A DNA stretch of 64,000 nt from positions 21,101,001 through 21,165,000 of the forward strand of contig NC_092569.1 in the NCBI RefSeq assembly GCF_037975245.1, written 5' to 3'. Under the pieces are notes generated by a model. It was given only the letters and a program-made list of their open reading frames with translations, was not told the origin of the DNA and made no database searches. Below, piece after piece: positions 1 through 18,060 of this stretch (the first letter of the stretch is position 1; every line of letters begins with the position of its first letter). This DNA is from Apostichopus japonicus (taxonomy: Eukaryota > Echinodermata > Holothuroidea > Aspidochirotida > Stichopodidae). A program made the position numbers and the translations under genes.

Positions 1-198
1 TGGAATTGTGTAGTCGTATCTGATAACAAAATGTTATTCACATGAAACCGTTTAGCATAAATTATGGATAAATAAGATATATTGTATGTACCTAGCATAC
101 TTCAACAAAAAGACCGATTGAATTTCGCTTACGTATGCCTGCATGTTGTAGAGTATAAAGTCATGTCGTTATCCCCTCTAATAATTATGTTGACCTAC

Positions 199-5475
<5,277 letters not shown>

Positions 5476-6189
5476 TTTTTCTTAATGTTTAGTACAACTC
5501 ATTTATACAATGAAGAATTTTTCTGGATAATTCCTTGTTCAGTTCACCAAAGTACTAAGTTACTTTGAAAATGTTTGTGTTGCTGCACAGGCATATCGTC
5601 TGAAGGAACAACTCATATGGTTTAAATTCAGCATTATTGTCGATGGCAAAATAAAAAAGAATAAAAACACTATTGATCGAAAACATCGATGTCGTTTGTT
5701 TAGCCTCGATACATTTTATACGTTTCGCATCCACTATAAAGTCTCTCTACAGAAGTATTCGCCCGAAGTCGCAATATTAAAATCTATGATATAAAATCAA
5801 TATATAAGCCTAGTTCTTTGCAATATAAATAAGTTGATATAAGAATTTTTTTTGTGTTTTTTTTCGCTCGACGTATATTTAACTCACTGTATTATTAAGT
5901 AATATCAACGCAAAACATGTTCCCATTTGTCTTTCTACATTTTAGACGATGAAACAAATATGTGTATACTGATTAATCTACAACAAAGATTCGGTTTGAG
6001 TTTTAGATACATCGTAGATAAACTATCGATATTTCAAATCTAAGGACATGGCAAATATAAACAAATTAAGATTTGCTGCCTTGTATATTTAGAAAATTCC
6101 CCGAAGTTGTTGTTTCTGTTGTTGATTTACTAAACTTGTTTAAATTTGACAAAAGAAGGGAAATATCCCCTCATAAGTATAGTACCGTA

Positions 6190-6520
6190 AACATCAGTTC
6201 AGCTACATATAGGACAAAACCAGTCACAGAGTGGCATTCCCGGGTGTAATGGTCTTTTATAATTTCATATGCATATGTCATACCATATCACATAAGCCAC
6301 CTTCAATTCGCTTGTCTTGCCTGAAAAAGTCACACTTTGTGGTGACACAAGGGTGCACTCTTGACAGTCACACTACGCGCGCTCTCATTGACAGTTAAAA
6401 AGCTTATAGGAGGCATTGACTCCAACGGATTACTGAGGCTGGGTAGTACACTGTGACACGCTGTGAACACGATGGTCCCTGGTTCCGTCCCTTATTTCGA
6501 CTGATGATTCTGGCGAGTTG
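6190..6520 (+). mobile_element. Eroded hammerhead-SINE relative (family 2), possible head-to-tail dimer
   Basis: At 6212-6300 the sequence GGACAAAACCAGTC and its downstream 80 bp align with the 3' half of the hammerhead-bearing SINE at 22641-22730. At 6440-6507 a tRNA-like stretch (GGTTCCGTCCC in place of a B box) leads into CTGATGA at 6501-6507, matching the 5' half. The two half-ribozymes are thus about 300 bp apart in head-to-tail order, as in a dimer of a ribozyme-bearing repeat. Neither half has a complete catalytic core, so cleavage is not expected. Confidence 0.5.
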
Positions 6521-6534
6521 ATCTGTAATAATTG

Positions 6535-6538
<4 letters not shown>

Positions 6539-6576
<38 letters not shown>

Positions 6577-6700
6577 ACATATATATATATATATGTATAT
6601 TATATATTGGATATATTTATATATATATATATGTATTTATATATATATATATATACACATACATATAAATATATATATGTATATATAAACACATATATAT
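6539..6700. repeat. (TA)n-rich low-complexity tract
   Basis: Interrupted TA dinucleotides with TATG and CATA variants separate the eroded family 2 element from the minus-strand family 1 SINE at 6702-6878. A second TA tract follows at 6880-6982. Confidence 0.9.
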
Positions 6701-6701
6701 A

Positions 6702-6878
6702 AATGAAAATCGTAATGAGTTGGAAAATCAAGAACAGTGAAAAAACTTTCAGCCTCCACCGGGATTCGAACCACGGGCCTCCCGCTCTGTACGCGGACAC
6801 CCTAACCACTAGGCTATGGACGTTGATTGTATGTCCAGAGGTTCGAAACCGGTAAGGAAGATCGTAATTCCACTGTAT
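6702..6878 (-). mobile_element. tRNA-derived SINE (family 1), minus strand
   Basis: Reverse complement of the family 1 body: tail (AAATGAAAATCGTAATGAGT), B box complement GGATTCGAACC, A box complement and leader ending near GGAATTACGATC. Both sides are TA tracts, so this copy is embedded in low-complexity DNA. Confidence 0.8.
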
Positions 6879-6940
6879 ATACATATATATATATATATAT
6901 ATATGTATTTATATATATATACACATACACATACATATAA

Positions 6941-6975
<35 letters not shown>

Positions 6976-7004
6976 TATATTCCTTTACATATATATTTAT
7001 ATAT

Positions 7005-7800
7005 TTCCTCTTGAGGGTAGCGCGTGCCTTCCGGTTCTTGGCCTAAGATGTCGTATTTTAATTGGCAAGGGAACGAATACATACACAAAATAAATCCAGA
7101 GAGATAGTTGTACAATTAACCCAGATATATTTAATACAAAACGACTTCTTACAGTAAGGTTGAGTGCTTAGCACTAGATGAGTTGCACAATATTGAGGAT
7201 GCGTGGTCTTGAAGTATATCATCAAGGTGTTCCTTCCAACGGCAACCAATGTAGACTGTCCTGTCCCACTCAAGTAATACACTTAAATAATACATTTATA
7301 CAAATGGTGTACTTACCTTAGAACTTAGCTTAAGACAATTCACAAATATTACAGTGCATTTCCACCATCCCCAAGCAATTCTACTCCTTAACAGGGTTGA
7401 ATGAGATCACATGATTATCCCTAGAAAATATCACATGTGTTACATTCCAATCCCAGGATGCCGGTCCATAGGAGTAGCCCCAAAAGCCATAATCTGGTAA
7501 CAATTAAAACTGGTCGACTTACTGCCAAGAGAGATAACCACATATAATTACAAATTCGGGTATAAACTACCACAATGTCTCAACACCATCCACACAGAAC
7601 TCGGCCATTGCTCCACAACTTAAAGATCTGCTTTATTGGCACCAATTATAGCACGCTATAGCTAGGGTAGTTTTGTACTTACATAATAGACCCGCCACGG
7701 TTGTACATCGACCCTAGGATTTACAATTAGTGTGCATAGCTTCTCAACACCATTAGGCTTTTTTGTGTCAACACTGTGTGGAAATATGTTAATGTCTTCA
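7005..7800. repeat. Conserved intergenic repeat downstream of gene C
   Basis: This stretch recurs at about 45590-46440 and 58250-59150, each time 3' of a paralogous gene (C, F, G). It holds no convincing ORF. Shared landmarks are CTTGGCCTA..GATGTCGTATTTTAATTGGCA and CCTTCCAACGGCAACCAATG. It is either duplicated flanking DNA or an old unrecognised transposon. A short (TA)n tract follows at 7995-8095. Confidence 0.6.
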
Positions 7801-7992
7801 GTGTAGTTTATCATAGAGCTTTCACACAAAGATACTCATACAAGAAAAAAATGTGTGGCAGGCATTGCAGACTAATTGGTAAAAAAAGAGGTCATCTTAC
7901 GACCAAGGCAGGTCGATTACGAAATCTCCCGAAACTTTTCCATGATAGCGTGCTTTAGATGGGGTCTATAGACCTTTAACAGTAACAGGGTT

Positions 7993-8099
<107 letters not shown>

Positions 8100-8830
8100 G
8101 TATGTATGTTTGATATGATATGGTATGAGAAAATTGAAACAGGACACATATATAACAAATAGGAATACTCAATTTTTAATCATATTAACTGAAAATTTCA
8201 CAATTTTCTACTAATTTACAAAGCTATGTGATGCTATCAGAATAAACTGAGAAAATCTATTCGTTTGATCTTGAGATGATTGCATAACAGTGAAGCTAAT
8301 CAGCTTTAATAAAAGAGTCTTAATCCGCATAATGAGGTGAAAGTTTTTCCCTTTAAAATGGTGAACTTTGCTTTCTTACATATGACTACTGAAACCAAAA
8401 ACGAGTCCACAATCGATATTCAAATACATCATTTACATTCTCTGTCTCCTCAATTTGTAAATAGGAGGATGTAGTAGCCTTTTCAATTACAGCTTTATAT
8501 TTAAATAATTATAATCTGCTGCTCTGGAGAAACAAGACCCAACTCCCACTTTTTTACGATCAGGTGATATATAAACGAACCCTGAGTAATACCTTACATT
8601 TTTGTTCTTCATAACCTTAGCTTATAGTACGTCGTACATCATATAACCTGAATATTATCGAGTTAAGTACATTTCTCTTCTGTAAGCAAAGCCGTCATAA
8701 TCCTCTCCTTTCGCCATTTATCACCACTAGTGATAAAAATTAGACATCCATCAAACATAGCAATTTTTAAAGATTCGTGGGTATCACGACTTCACAGAAG
8801 AAATGGTAGCAAACATTTGCAAGTCGAGCC

Positions 8831-9229
8831 TCACAACGGCTTCATTTTCATAACCACTGCTGCAACAGAACAATTTTTATCGCGTGTAATCCTTTGAAAC
8901 AGACATATACCTGTATCCCAAGGAGCACCGTATATTCCATTCAACATAATATCATAACAACCATTGAACCACCAGCCGCCGGGATGAAATTGAGTATGAG
9001 CACAATTATGGCCGGCTAAGTCATTGTCCTGATCGTAAGTTGAAAATTTCATATCTCGCTGGTAATCCATGTAGTCATATTCTGTTAAATGTATAAACAA
9101 GAGAGTTTATTATAATAAGCTTCATTTTAAATTTGAAGGGAACACTGTCTTCACACTTACTAAATATGTCCTTTTACAATATTTAGCTAAGTAATGTAAA
9201 GCACGTAAACAGTATCTTAAATTACTAGG

Positions 9230-9264
<35 letters not shown>

Positions 9265-12200
9265 CTATATAGGGTGTCCGCGTACAGAGCGGGAGGCCCG
9301 TGGTTCGAATCCCGGTGGAGGCTGAAAGTTTTTTCACTGTTCTTGATTTTCCAACTCATTACGATTTTCATTTATATATATTCATTTGCCTTTGTCGTTT
9401 ACCTCCATTGCATTAACATAAAGTCTGTTAGAAGTATCTCTTTCGAGATCCGGCTTTAGGAATCACAAATGATTTTCGAGTTGGATAGCATCATGTTTGA
9501 TCTCTAGAGTAGGGCAAAATATGTCACCAAAAACAGAACTAGTATTGTTCGATATAGGTGACAAACGCCTACAGTGGAATTACGATCTTCCTTACCGGTT
9601 TCGAACCTCTGGACATACAATCAGCGTCCATAGCCTAGTGGTTAGGGTGTCCGCGTACAGAGCGGGAGGCCCGTGGTTCGAATCCCGGTGGAGGCTGAAA
9701 GTTTTTTCACTGTTCTTGATTTTCCAACTCATTACGATTTTCATTTATATATATTCATTTGCCTTTGTCGTTTACCTCCATTGCATTAACATAAAGTCTG
9801 TTAGAAGTATCTCTTTCGAGATCCGGCTTTAGGAATCACAAATGATTTTCGAGTTGGATAGCATCATGTTTGATCTCTAGAGTAGGGCAAAATATGTCAC
9901 CAAAAACAGAACTAGTATTGTTCGATATAGGTGACAAACGCCTACAGTGGAATTACGATCTTCCTTACCGGTTTCGAACCTCTGGACATACAATCAGCGT
10001 CCATAGCCTAGTGGTTAGGGTGTCCGCGTACAGAGCGGGAGGCCCGTGGTTCGAATCCCGGTGGAGGCTGAAAGTTTTTTCACTGTTCTTGATTTTCCAA
10101 CTCATTACGATTTTCATTTATATATATTCATTTGCCTTTGTCGTTTACCTCCATTGCATTAACATAAAGTCTGTTAGAAGCATCTCTTTCGAGATCCGGC
10201 TTTAGGAATCACAAATGATTTTCGAGTTGGATAGCATCATGTTTGATCTCTAGAGTAGGGCAAAATATGTCACCAAAAACAGAACTAGTATTGTTCGATA
10301 TAGGTGACAAACGCCTACAGTGGAATTACGATCTTCCTTACCGGTTTCGAACCTCTGGACATACAATCAGCGTCCATAGCCTAGTGGTTAGGGTGTCCGC
10401 GTACAGAGCGGGAGGCCCGTGGTTCGAATCCCGGTGGAGGCTGAAAGTTTTTTCACTGTTCTTGATTTTCCAACTCATTACGATTTTCATTTATATATAT
10501 TCATTTGCCTTTGTCGTTTACCTCCATTGCATTAACATAAAGTCTGTTAGAAGTATCTCTTTCGAGATCCGGCTTTAGGAATCACAAATGATTTTCGAGT
10601 TGGATAGCATCATGTTTGATCTCTAGAGTAGGGCAAAATATGTCACCAAAAACAGAACTAGTATTGTTCGATATAGGTGACAAACGCCTACAGTGGAATT
10701 ACGATCTTCCTTACCGGTTTCGAACCTCTGGACATACAATCAGCGTCCATAGCCTAGTGGTTAGGGTGTCCGCGTACAGAGCGGGAGGCCCGTGGTTCGA
10801 ATCCCGGTGGAGGCTGAAAGTTTTTTCACTGTTCTTGATTTTCCAACTCATTACGATTTTCATTTATATATATTCATTTGCCTTTGTCGTTTACCTCCAT
10901 TGCATTAACATAAAGTCTGTTAGAAGCATCTCTTTCGAGATCCGGCTTTAGGAATCACAAATGATTTTCGAGTTGGATAGCATCATGTTTGATCTCTAGA
11001 GTAGGGCAAAATATGTCACCAAAAACAGAACTAGTATTGTTCGATATAGGTGACAAACGCCTACAGTGGAATTACGATCTTCCTTACCGGTTTCGAACCT
11101 CTGGACATACAATCAGCGTCCATAGCCTAGTGGTTAGGGTGTCCGCGTACAGAGCGGGAGGCCCGTGGTTCGAATCCCGGTGGAGGCTGAAAGTTTTTTC
11201 ACTGTTCTTGATTTTCCAACTCATTACGATTTTCATTTATATATATATATATATATATTAATATCCCCATTGTTGAGATCTGCATAATGACTGAAAAGGT
11301 GACGAATCAGTTTGTGTCTTCTGTTTCGAATGTAGACTATAGCTTCCTATAACCTAAACAAGAATGAGGGTTAACAACATTGGCCGCAACTTTGGATTGT
11401 GTATTTTTTTATTTATTTTTTTTATTGAGGTATTTTCTATTCGCGGAACAATACATACCGAAGCTCCCTGTGTAGCTTCCAAGCGTTATCTCGTATTGTG
11501 TTGCCTCGGAGCTAACTCGAAACAGGTTGTAATGAAGGTATGCACTGTCATCATTGGTATTGCTGAACCAAATATCAATTCTTAGTTGATGATCTCTCTG
11601 AGCTGATATGACGTGTAATTTCTCATTTCCAAGCCAGAAACTAGAGTTAAGATCACCAAATCCATCTCTGTAGTTATTCCAAGTCTCATAAAATGACACA
11701 GATCCACCAACCCGCTTCTGAAACAGCTGTATAAAGAGTAACCGCTATGATCATAGAACTATACATAGTGTATAAGTCGAATATTTTGTTGACAAGATCT
11801 ACATTTTAATTAGGATGACAAGAGTTGCGTCTGGAAGAGATCATGTAATTGCTCAACTTAAGATGAATTTGTCCGACGATAAATACCTTCCTTGAGAGGA
11901 CTTCAAAAATGATAATTAGGAAAGACCGATGATGTTACTTTGATGGTATTTATCTACTTCGAAAAACGTTGTTTCACATCCAATTCCTAAATGATCGTTA
12001 AATTAGATAGTATATCCCGTGTAGCCCTACATGGTTTGAATTCATTACTCAAGTTACCTATCATAAGGTATCACTGGTGAAAAGATTACCCAGAGCCTGA
12101 TATTATGAACTTCTGACGTTATATAGGGAAGCAAAGTTTTGGTAAAGCGAGTGGCTGTTAGTCTTTGGGAACAATGTCGGATAGTAATTAAAGCCCCAAA

Positions 12201-15200
12201 TATAAGAGATGGCTCATAACGCATTGGTTGCCTGATCTAAGGGGGAAAGCAACTCCACGGTTTGCTTAGGAGGAGGACATGGACATTACAGCGTGCAGCC
12301 ACAAATACTAAAACTCTGTTCGATCAATATTTTGATAGATTATTGAACTTTCTTATATTTATAATGAAAGTTTAAGTAAAAAAACTGATAGATTCCTTTC
12401 ATTTTAGGCATTTGCGCAAAAACATTTACTCATTTGAATTTTTCATTTTAAATTGGTGTAGTTTAATTTCGTATTTGCAGTTCTGCGAAAATATGAAATG
12501 AATAGTATGCTGGTTTTCAAAAGAAAACTTACCATCCAACCATCTTTGCAGTAAACTTGGAATGGTTCATGTGGCCAAAAAGGTGGACTTATCGAATAAA
12601 TGCCATCTTCGGTGGACAAACCATTATAAACATCCTGACAGTTTGTGATTACTTGACAAGTCGTACCATTTCCCCAGTAGCTCTCTTTACACTTGCAAGA
12701 TGACCTTTGACCTTGGTTCTGACAGGTTGCATTATGACTGCAGGAGTATTCTTTACAGTGAAGAACACCATTTTCACATGTGCAACGTCTTGTGCAGTTT
12801 AAGTTAACATGCGATGATCCGTTCTGTGCAGAAATGTTCACGAATACGAGCAAGTCGAGAGAAACTGTTAACTCTGCTCTAATGAGACTTCATTCAACGG
12901 TTAATAATATACAATACATTAGTGGAAACTTCAACGTTATATTCATTGTCTTTTGTAATCTGCACGTTAATGCTCCAAAAAATTGGGATATCGGCACGTT
13001 GTGACTACTGCATTTTCTGAATGGTAGATATAATAACTTCAAACGAATCGTCAAATCAATTTTTCTGCCCAACCTAAAGATGTCATAGGTGATATTCGAA
13101 TCTGACTAATATTAACCTATAACCTTCAAATTACGTTTTGAAAAACTTTGTATTTTTATAGTTATTTCATATAAGGTTAAAGAAAGCGAACTTTTCAACG
13201 GAATAAGTAATAAGCTTATAATAGGAATAAGTGTGGACACAAGAAATGCACACGCTCCTTTAGTTTTTGATATTGATGTTATTTACACTCTCTAAAAGAG
13301 ATCTTCGAAAAACGTGACACATGCGAAAATGACAAATGTCGAGTTATGTGAAAATACCGAAATGACTCCCATGGACGAGTGGTAGCACCCGCATTCTTCC
13401 AGCGGTATGCATGCTCCATCTCTGATTAGGAATCCATCTGGACAGACACACGTATAACCTGGTTCATCGTCACAGCTTTTAAAACATCCGTTGAGTCCGT
13501 CGGGATCATCGCACGTAGTTTGGCATGAACAGTTCATCCATATCATGTTGGTTGGGCAGGATGCTGAAGTAAAATGACATGTTCAAGTCGGCGGTCGTAA
13601 TAATTGCCCTTTACTATGCATTCAACAACATGACGGTTCTTTCAAATGCTCACCTGGCCAAATGTTTACAAAAATTAGAAATTCCGAACAAAGATATTAT
13701 TTCCCAGAAGAAGTCTCTTTAAGTATAATACTATAAGAATTATTTTAACTATCATTATGAGAGGTAACAATCAGAATATCGTTACTTGTAGCTTTACCAC
13801 TTCAGTTTGTTTCTGACATGTAAAAGGTCAATTAAACCGAGGTTAATTCAGCATATTGCGAAGAATGTCTGTTGTGAGTGCTAATGTTATTGGTTGGCTA
13901 TTAGAAAATATTCTGATTGAGAGATGAAACTAAGCTATCAAATATGTAAACATGTTACTGTTTAATCAAATAAAGTAAGTTACAATAGTGTCTTACCGTC
14001 TAAGTATTATATAATATAGATATTTGAGAAGGCCAGACGGTAGGGAATACACGTATGCCTATCTAATTCTTACAATTGTTTCTCCAATTGTGAACTGAAG
14101 TAATTGTAGACTTAATGGTATACATTTTTAAATCACCTGTTGTAGGCATCCGTGTTGTTGATAGCTCAGTTGTACTTGTATCTGTAGTTGTCGATGGCGT
14201 TTCAACGGTTGTCGTTAATAAACGTATTTCCTCCGTAGATGGCATCGACGTTGACTTGATTTCACCCACTGTTGTTTCTTGTTTAATTCTCGCACCTAAA
14301 AAGGGAAATGACCAGTGTTAGTTGCTGTTTAATCGTTTTCAATACATGTTAATTCTTTAAACCATCCAAAATAAGATAAATATATATCAACTTTAATAAC
14401 TTTGAACAAGTGTATACATACTAAAGAACTAATACTGCCGTATGTTTGTTGCTCAGACGAACATTCATCATGACTTGTATCAGCTGATGAAGATGCATGA
14501 GAACTAAAGTTTCAGACGAAAAAACTGTAGTAGTAGATAAATTTGATGCTGATTTTATCACTTAAACATTTAAGCTCTAGACAAAACCAAAAGCCATCAC
14601 GTTACCTGTTGAGACCATCGATGTTGTTGAAAATTCATTTTTGTTGATGGTTGTCATTTTATCGGTTGACCGAAGTAATGTTGTTTTATCTGTTGAGTGC
14701 ATGGTTGTAGTTAGTAATTTACTCGGTGTTGTTACTAGTTCATTGATTGAATCTAATGATTGAATACTTAAATATCTTATTTGTTGATATTTACTATAAA
14801 TAATAACACTAAGTTTTAAATGGTCCCGTAATAATTAAAAACATAGACATATGATAGGACGTTAGCATACGCTTATAAAATATTTACCTAACATTGTTAA
14901 TACACAACATTCTTAATGTTTAATTAGTCCAAGCCGTGTAAAACCAAATTCTTCTTGACGTTCACATTGTCGACATAATCATGATGAATACCAATCTGTT
15001 TCATGACTGAGTCAAATACTTAAAGAAGTACACCACTTGCTGTATCGTTACCTGTTGTAGGCATCACTGTTGTTGACAACAAATTTTTGGATCGTGTTGT
15101 CATTTCATCAGTTGACGGTAATATTCTCATTGCATCAGTTGAGTATAGTGTAGTTGCTGATTGGTCACTCATATCCGTTCCCAACGACTTTGTTGTTGTT

Positions 15201-16861
15201 GTTGTTGAAGTTTCACCGGTTGACATAAATGATCGCATTTCATCAGTAGAGTGCATCCATGTTGATTTGATTCCACTAAGTGTTGTTTCCGTTTTTATTC
15301 TCTCATCTGTAAACGAAAATGATTAGTGTCAGATGTTTTTCTATCGTTTCCAAAGTATGCTAGGCTATCCCTTTATATCCTATACATTAATATCTAACCA
15401 TCTAAGAAAAAATGTAACCTACCTCGTCAAACTGTCAGAGATATAGAATTAGAGATGTTTGCCGAGAAATATTCGAAAGAATGTTTCGATAGCAAAGTAC
15501 ATATTCTTAATACTTATCAGCTTGTTGCGTTCTTGCTTTACGTTCTGTTGATATTTTCCCCACTGGGGGTATATGTCATGAGTGAGATGGTGTATTATAC
15601 TTGTATTTTGGATTCATCAATTGTTGTTGTAAAATAATAGTCATTATTACTAATGAATTTGTTAAAGTCAGTCTTCGATACATGCAATAATGATATGCAA
15701 CCTAAAAACAAATATATTAATTCGAGCATTTCGTTAGACTCATTACCATTTTGTTAACATAACGATATACGAAAGCAAATAGTGTTGTCCATATTATTCT
15801 TCAAAATATTTCATGTACGACGTAAAGATGACTCTGCCTAGAAGAATTAAACTAACTATATTACTACATTTAGTATTCGCATACAATACTCCTGATATGC
15901 AACCAGGCAACGAGAACTCATATAGGGCATTTCGTTTGACTTACTACCATTCTTTAACATATATTACAACACTAAACGGAAGTAAATAAAGTTTTTTTAC
16001 ACAATAATATATAAACAGTGAGTTTTATATCAGTGAGTCTGTTAAAATAAGCAGATAACTGAACATCCGCTGCCATCAAAACATTAAGTGGTTCGTTTGA
16101 ACCGAAAATATGCATATATGCATTTCCTTCTAAAACAGATTTATTTGATGTCTTGGTGCTTTTTCTTCCTTTTCCCTTTGGGCCAGTACTCAGAGGGTTG
16201 GATGCCAAATATAGTTTATATTTAGAGAGGGTGGTTGTAAATATATCATCACTACAACTTTCCATGAATAAGCAAAGAGTTTAACTAAGCTTCAGTCTTT
16301 TCAGGATTCTCTATATATTCACCAAATAGTTCATAATAATTATTATTATGCATATGACATATACGTTTGAATATAATATGTAAATGAAGCTTCAAATTAA
16401 ATTACTGTTCCTTTTGCAGTGCAAAAAAAAGTCAGTTTTTACTTCGATACATTTATTACTTGTCTACATTTATAACTTCTTAGATTACTTAAATAGCAAC
16501 TGTTACTTACCGATACTCGGTATTACCTCCATTTGATTGCTGCAGTTACCACCACAAGGCATAACGGCATCTTTAAATGAGTGTGGTTTTGTGCACTTGA
16601 AAAAAGCTGAAATCATAAGAACTGTTAGTTTAAATATCATAATCGAGCAGTTACATAACAAATATTTGCTACAAGTATAATAACTGATCCGTGTTTGCTG
16701 ATTCATGCTTTTTCTTTAAATTCACAACGTCAAATTAATGAGATGATATGTTAGATCTACTTTCCGTTATTCTACTTACCAACGCTTCCAGCCATCGAAG
16801 AATAAATGCAAATACCAAGAAGGAAGCAATGAAAGATACACGAAAACTGAATTCCACTCAT
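8831..16861 (-). CDS. Gene C: complete fibrinogen-related protein with small-exon mucin stalk, TIL and EGF modules (578 aa)
   Basis: Nine exons, 5' to 3': 16780-16861 (signal peptide [20 protein letters not shown]), 16511-16606 (KCTKPHS/CGGNC), 15052-15306, 14606-14734 and 14137-14295 (Thr/Ser-rich stalk, all phase 1-1), 13358-13563 (TIL, starts [11 protein letters not shown]), 12533-12823 (E' segment, EGF-like [12 protein letters not shown], FReD start), 11459-11726 (FReD middle, starts LFQKR), 8831-9081 (FReD end with the calcium-site motif DQDND, GGWWFNGC and stop). Lengths sum to 1737 nt, exactly 579 codons, with no internal stop. Every exon has a GT donor and AG acceptor. The intron between the last two exons carries the 373-bp SINE array. 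Secretion is read from the leader; a lectin or immune-recognition role is inferred from the FReD family. Confidence 0.87.
9264..11248 (+). repeat. 373-bp tandem array of SINE-containing units inside the last intron of gene C
   Basis: Five complete tRNA-like heads start at 9624, 9997, 10370, 10743 and 11116 (exact 373-bp spacing), preceded by one truncated unit at about 9264. Each head is 72 nt and pairs GCGTCCA with TGGAGGC. Units are almost identical; the visible variant is GAAGTATCT or GAAGCATCT in the order T, T, C, T, C. The array begins and ends in short TA tracts (9236-9262 and 11239-11258). Single or partial 373-bp units occur at 22089-22540 and 57672-58180 on the other strand. Confidence 0.95.
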
Positions 16862-17829
16862 CTTCTTTTCTCAATGTTTAGTAGAATCTAAGAGTTTTTC
16901 TGGATAATTCCTTGTCAAGCTCATCAATGTTCTAAGTTACTTTGAAAACCCTCGTGTTGCTACGCAGATACCGAAGTTTTCGGGAACACACAACCAATCA
17001 CGTGATTCAAGTTCGGCGTTATTGTTAATGTTAACATTCGCCAAAAAGCGACAAAAGAAAATGGAAAACAGCCACGCTATTGATCGAAAGATGTTGACGT
17101 CTTTTGGAATACAATATGAAGTCTACTTGTTCAGAAGTATACGCAGAGACACAATATTAAAATCTATGATATATAATCAATACACAGACCTAATTCTTTA
17201 CAATTAAATTAATGAATTGTTATGATGTCTTATATTTGTGATTTTTGGGGTCGTTATTTAAGAAAACGTATTTTTTATATTGTTTATATTGTAACTCACT
17301 GTTTGTAATATCAACGAGGGCTCTTGTTTTCACAGCCGACCTAGATTGAATGGAGAGATTCGCCGCGTTGATTAGGAAATAACTGCTTGTGTGCGAAATC
17401 ACTTATGTTTATGACCTTAAAATATATCATGAACAATTTTGTAGAATTACCAACGGTTTGGATTTCTGGCAAATTAGATTAGTGGAACTTCCGCAAACGA
17501 AGAAAATTCTTCCGCAAACAAAGAGTAAGAAATAAATGAGCAGTATGAATGATTATGTTAGACAACATTTCTTTAGGATCTGCACTAACATTTACAAATG
17601 ACAGTAAATTGACATATACATCAAGAGGAAAATATTCTTCTTTTGTGAACTGGTGAGGTTGAAACGTTAATTTTGAACCGACAAAGCCCTTACGTATCAC
17701 ATTAGCTAAGAAGTAATGTTTACAATATAACCAGCAACATTACGTTTCGGAACAACATTACTGCAGCTTTTCTAATATTCAATACTTTATAACTTTTGGA
17801 AAACGTTTGTAAACACGGGATTCCACTAA

Positions 17830-18060
17830 CCCAGCAAACACAAAACGTTATCATAACATTTATAAAAACGTCGGCATAACGTTTTTATGAGATATTAATG
17901 TTATATTAATGTTATATTAATGTTTTAACCAAAAATGTTTTGAAATAATAGCCTGAAAACGTAAATTTCGTGACATATTTATTAGACCACAAATAACGTT
18001 ATCAAAACAAAAGACGAAACGTTTTAATAACGTTTTAAAAACGTTTTTGTATTTGCTGCG
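17830..18060. mobile_element. AACGTT-rich MITE, copy 1
   Basis: Terminal inverted repeats CCCAGCAAACACAAAACGTT and, at the right end, the complement of CGCAGCAAATACAAAAACGT enclose about 230 bp full of AACGTT and TAATGTT repeats. It has no ORF. The paralogous copy at 54450-54716 is about 36 bp longer. The superfamily is not identified, and I could not settle a target duplication. Confidence 0.65.

Noticed and set aside
9497-9832. Repeated 111-residue ORFs in the 373-bp array
   Set aside because: The frame crosses the tRNA-like head and leader of a SINE. Identity reflects recent tandem copying, with no start context or domain.
10713-10751. Minus-strand CTGATTGTATGTCC...GGTTCGAAACCGGT in family 1 as a hammerhead
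   Set aside because: It resembles the ribozyme 3' half (CGAAACCGGT), but the CTGATGA core is broken and stems I and II do not pair.
9264-11248. CRISPR-like array
   Set aside because: The repeats are 373 bp, contiguous without spacers, and the genome is eukaryotic.
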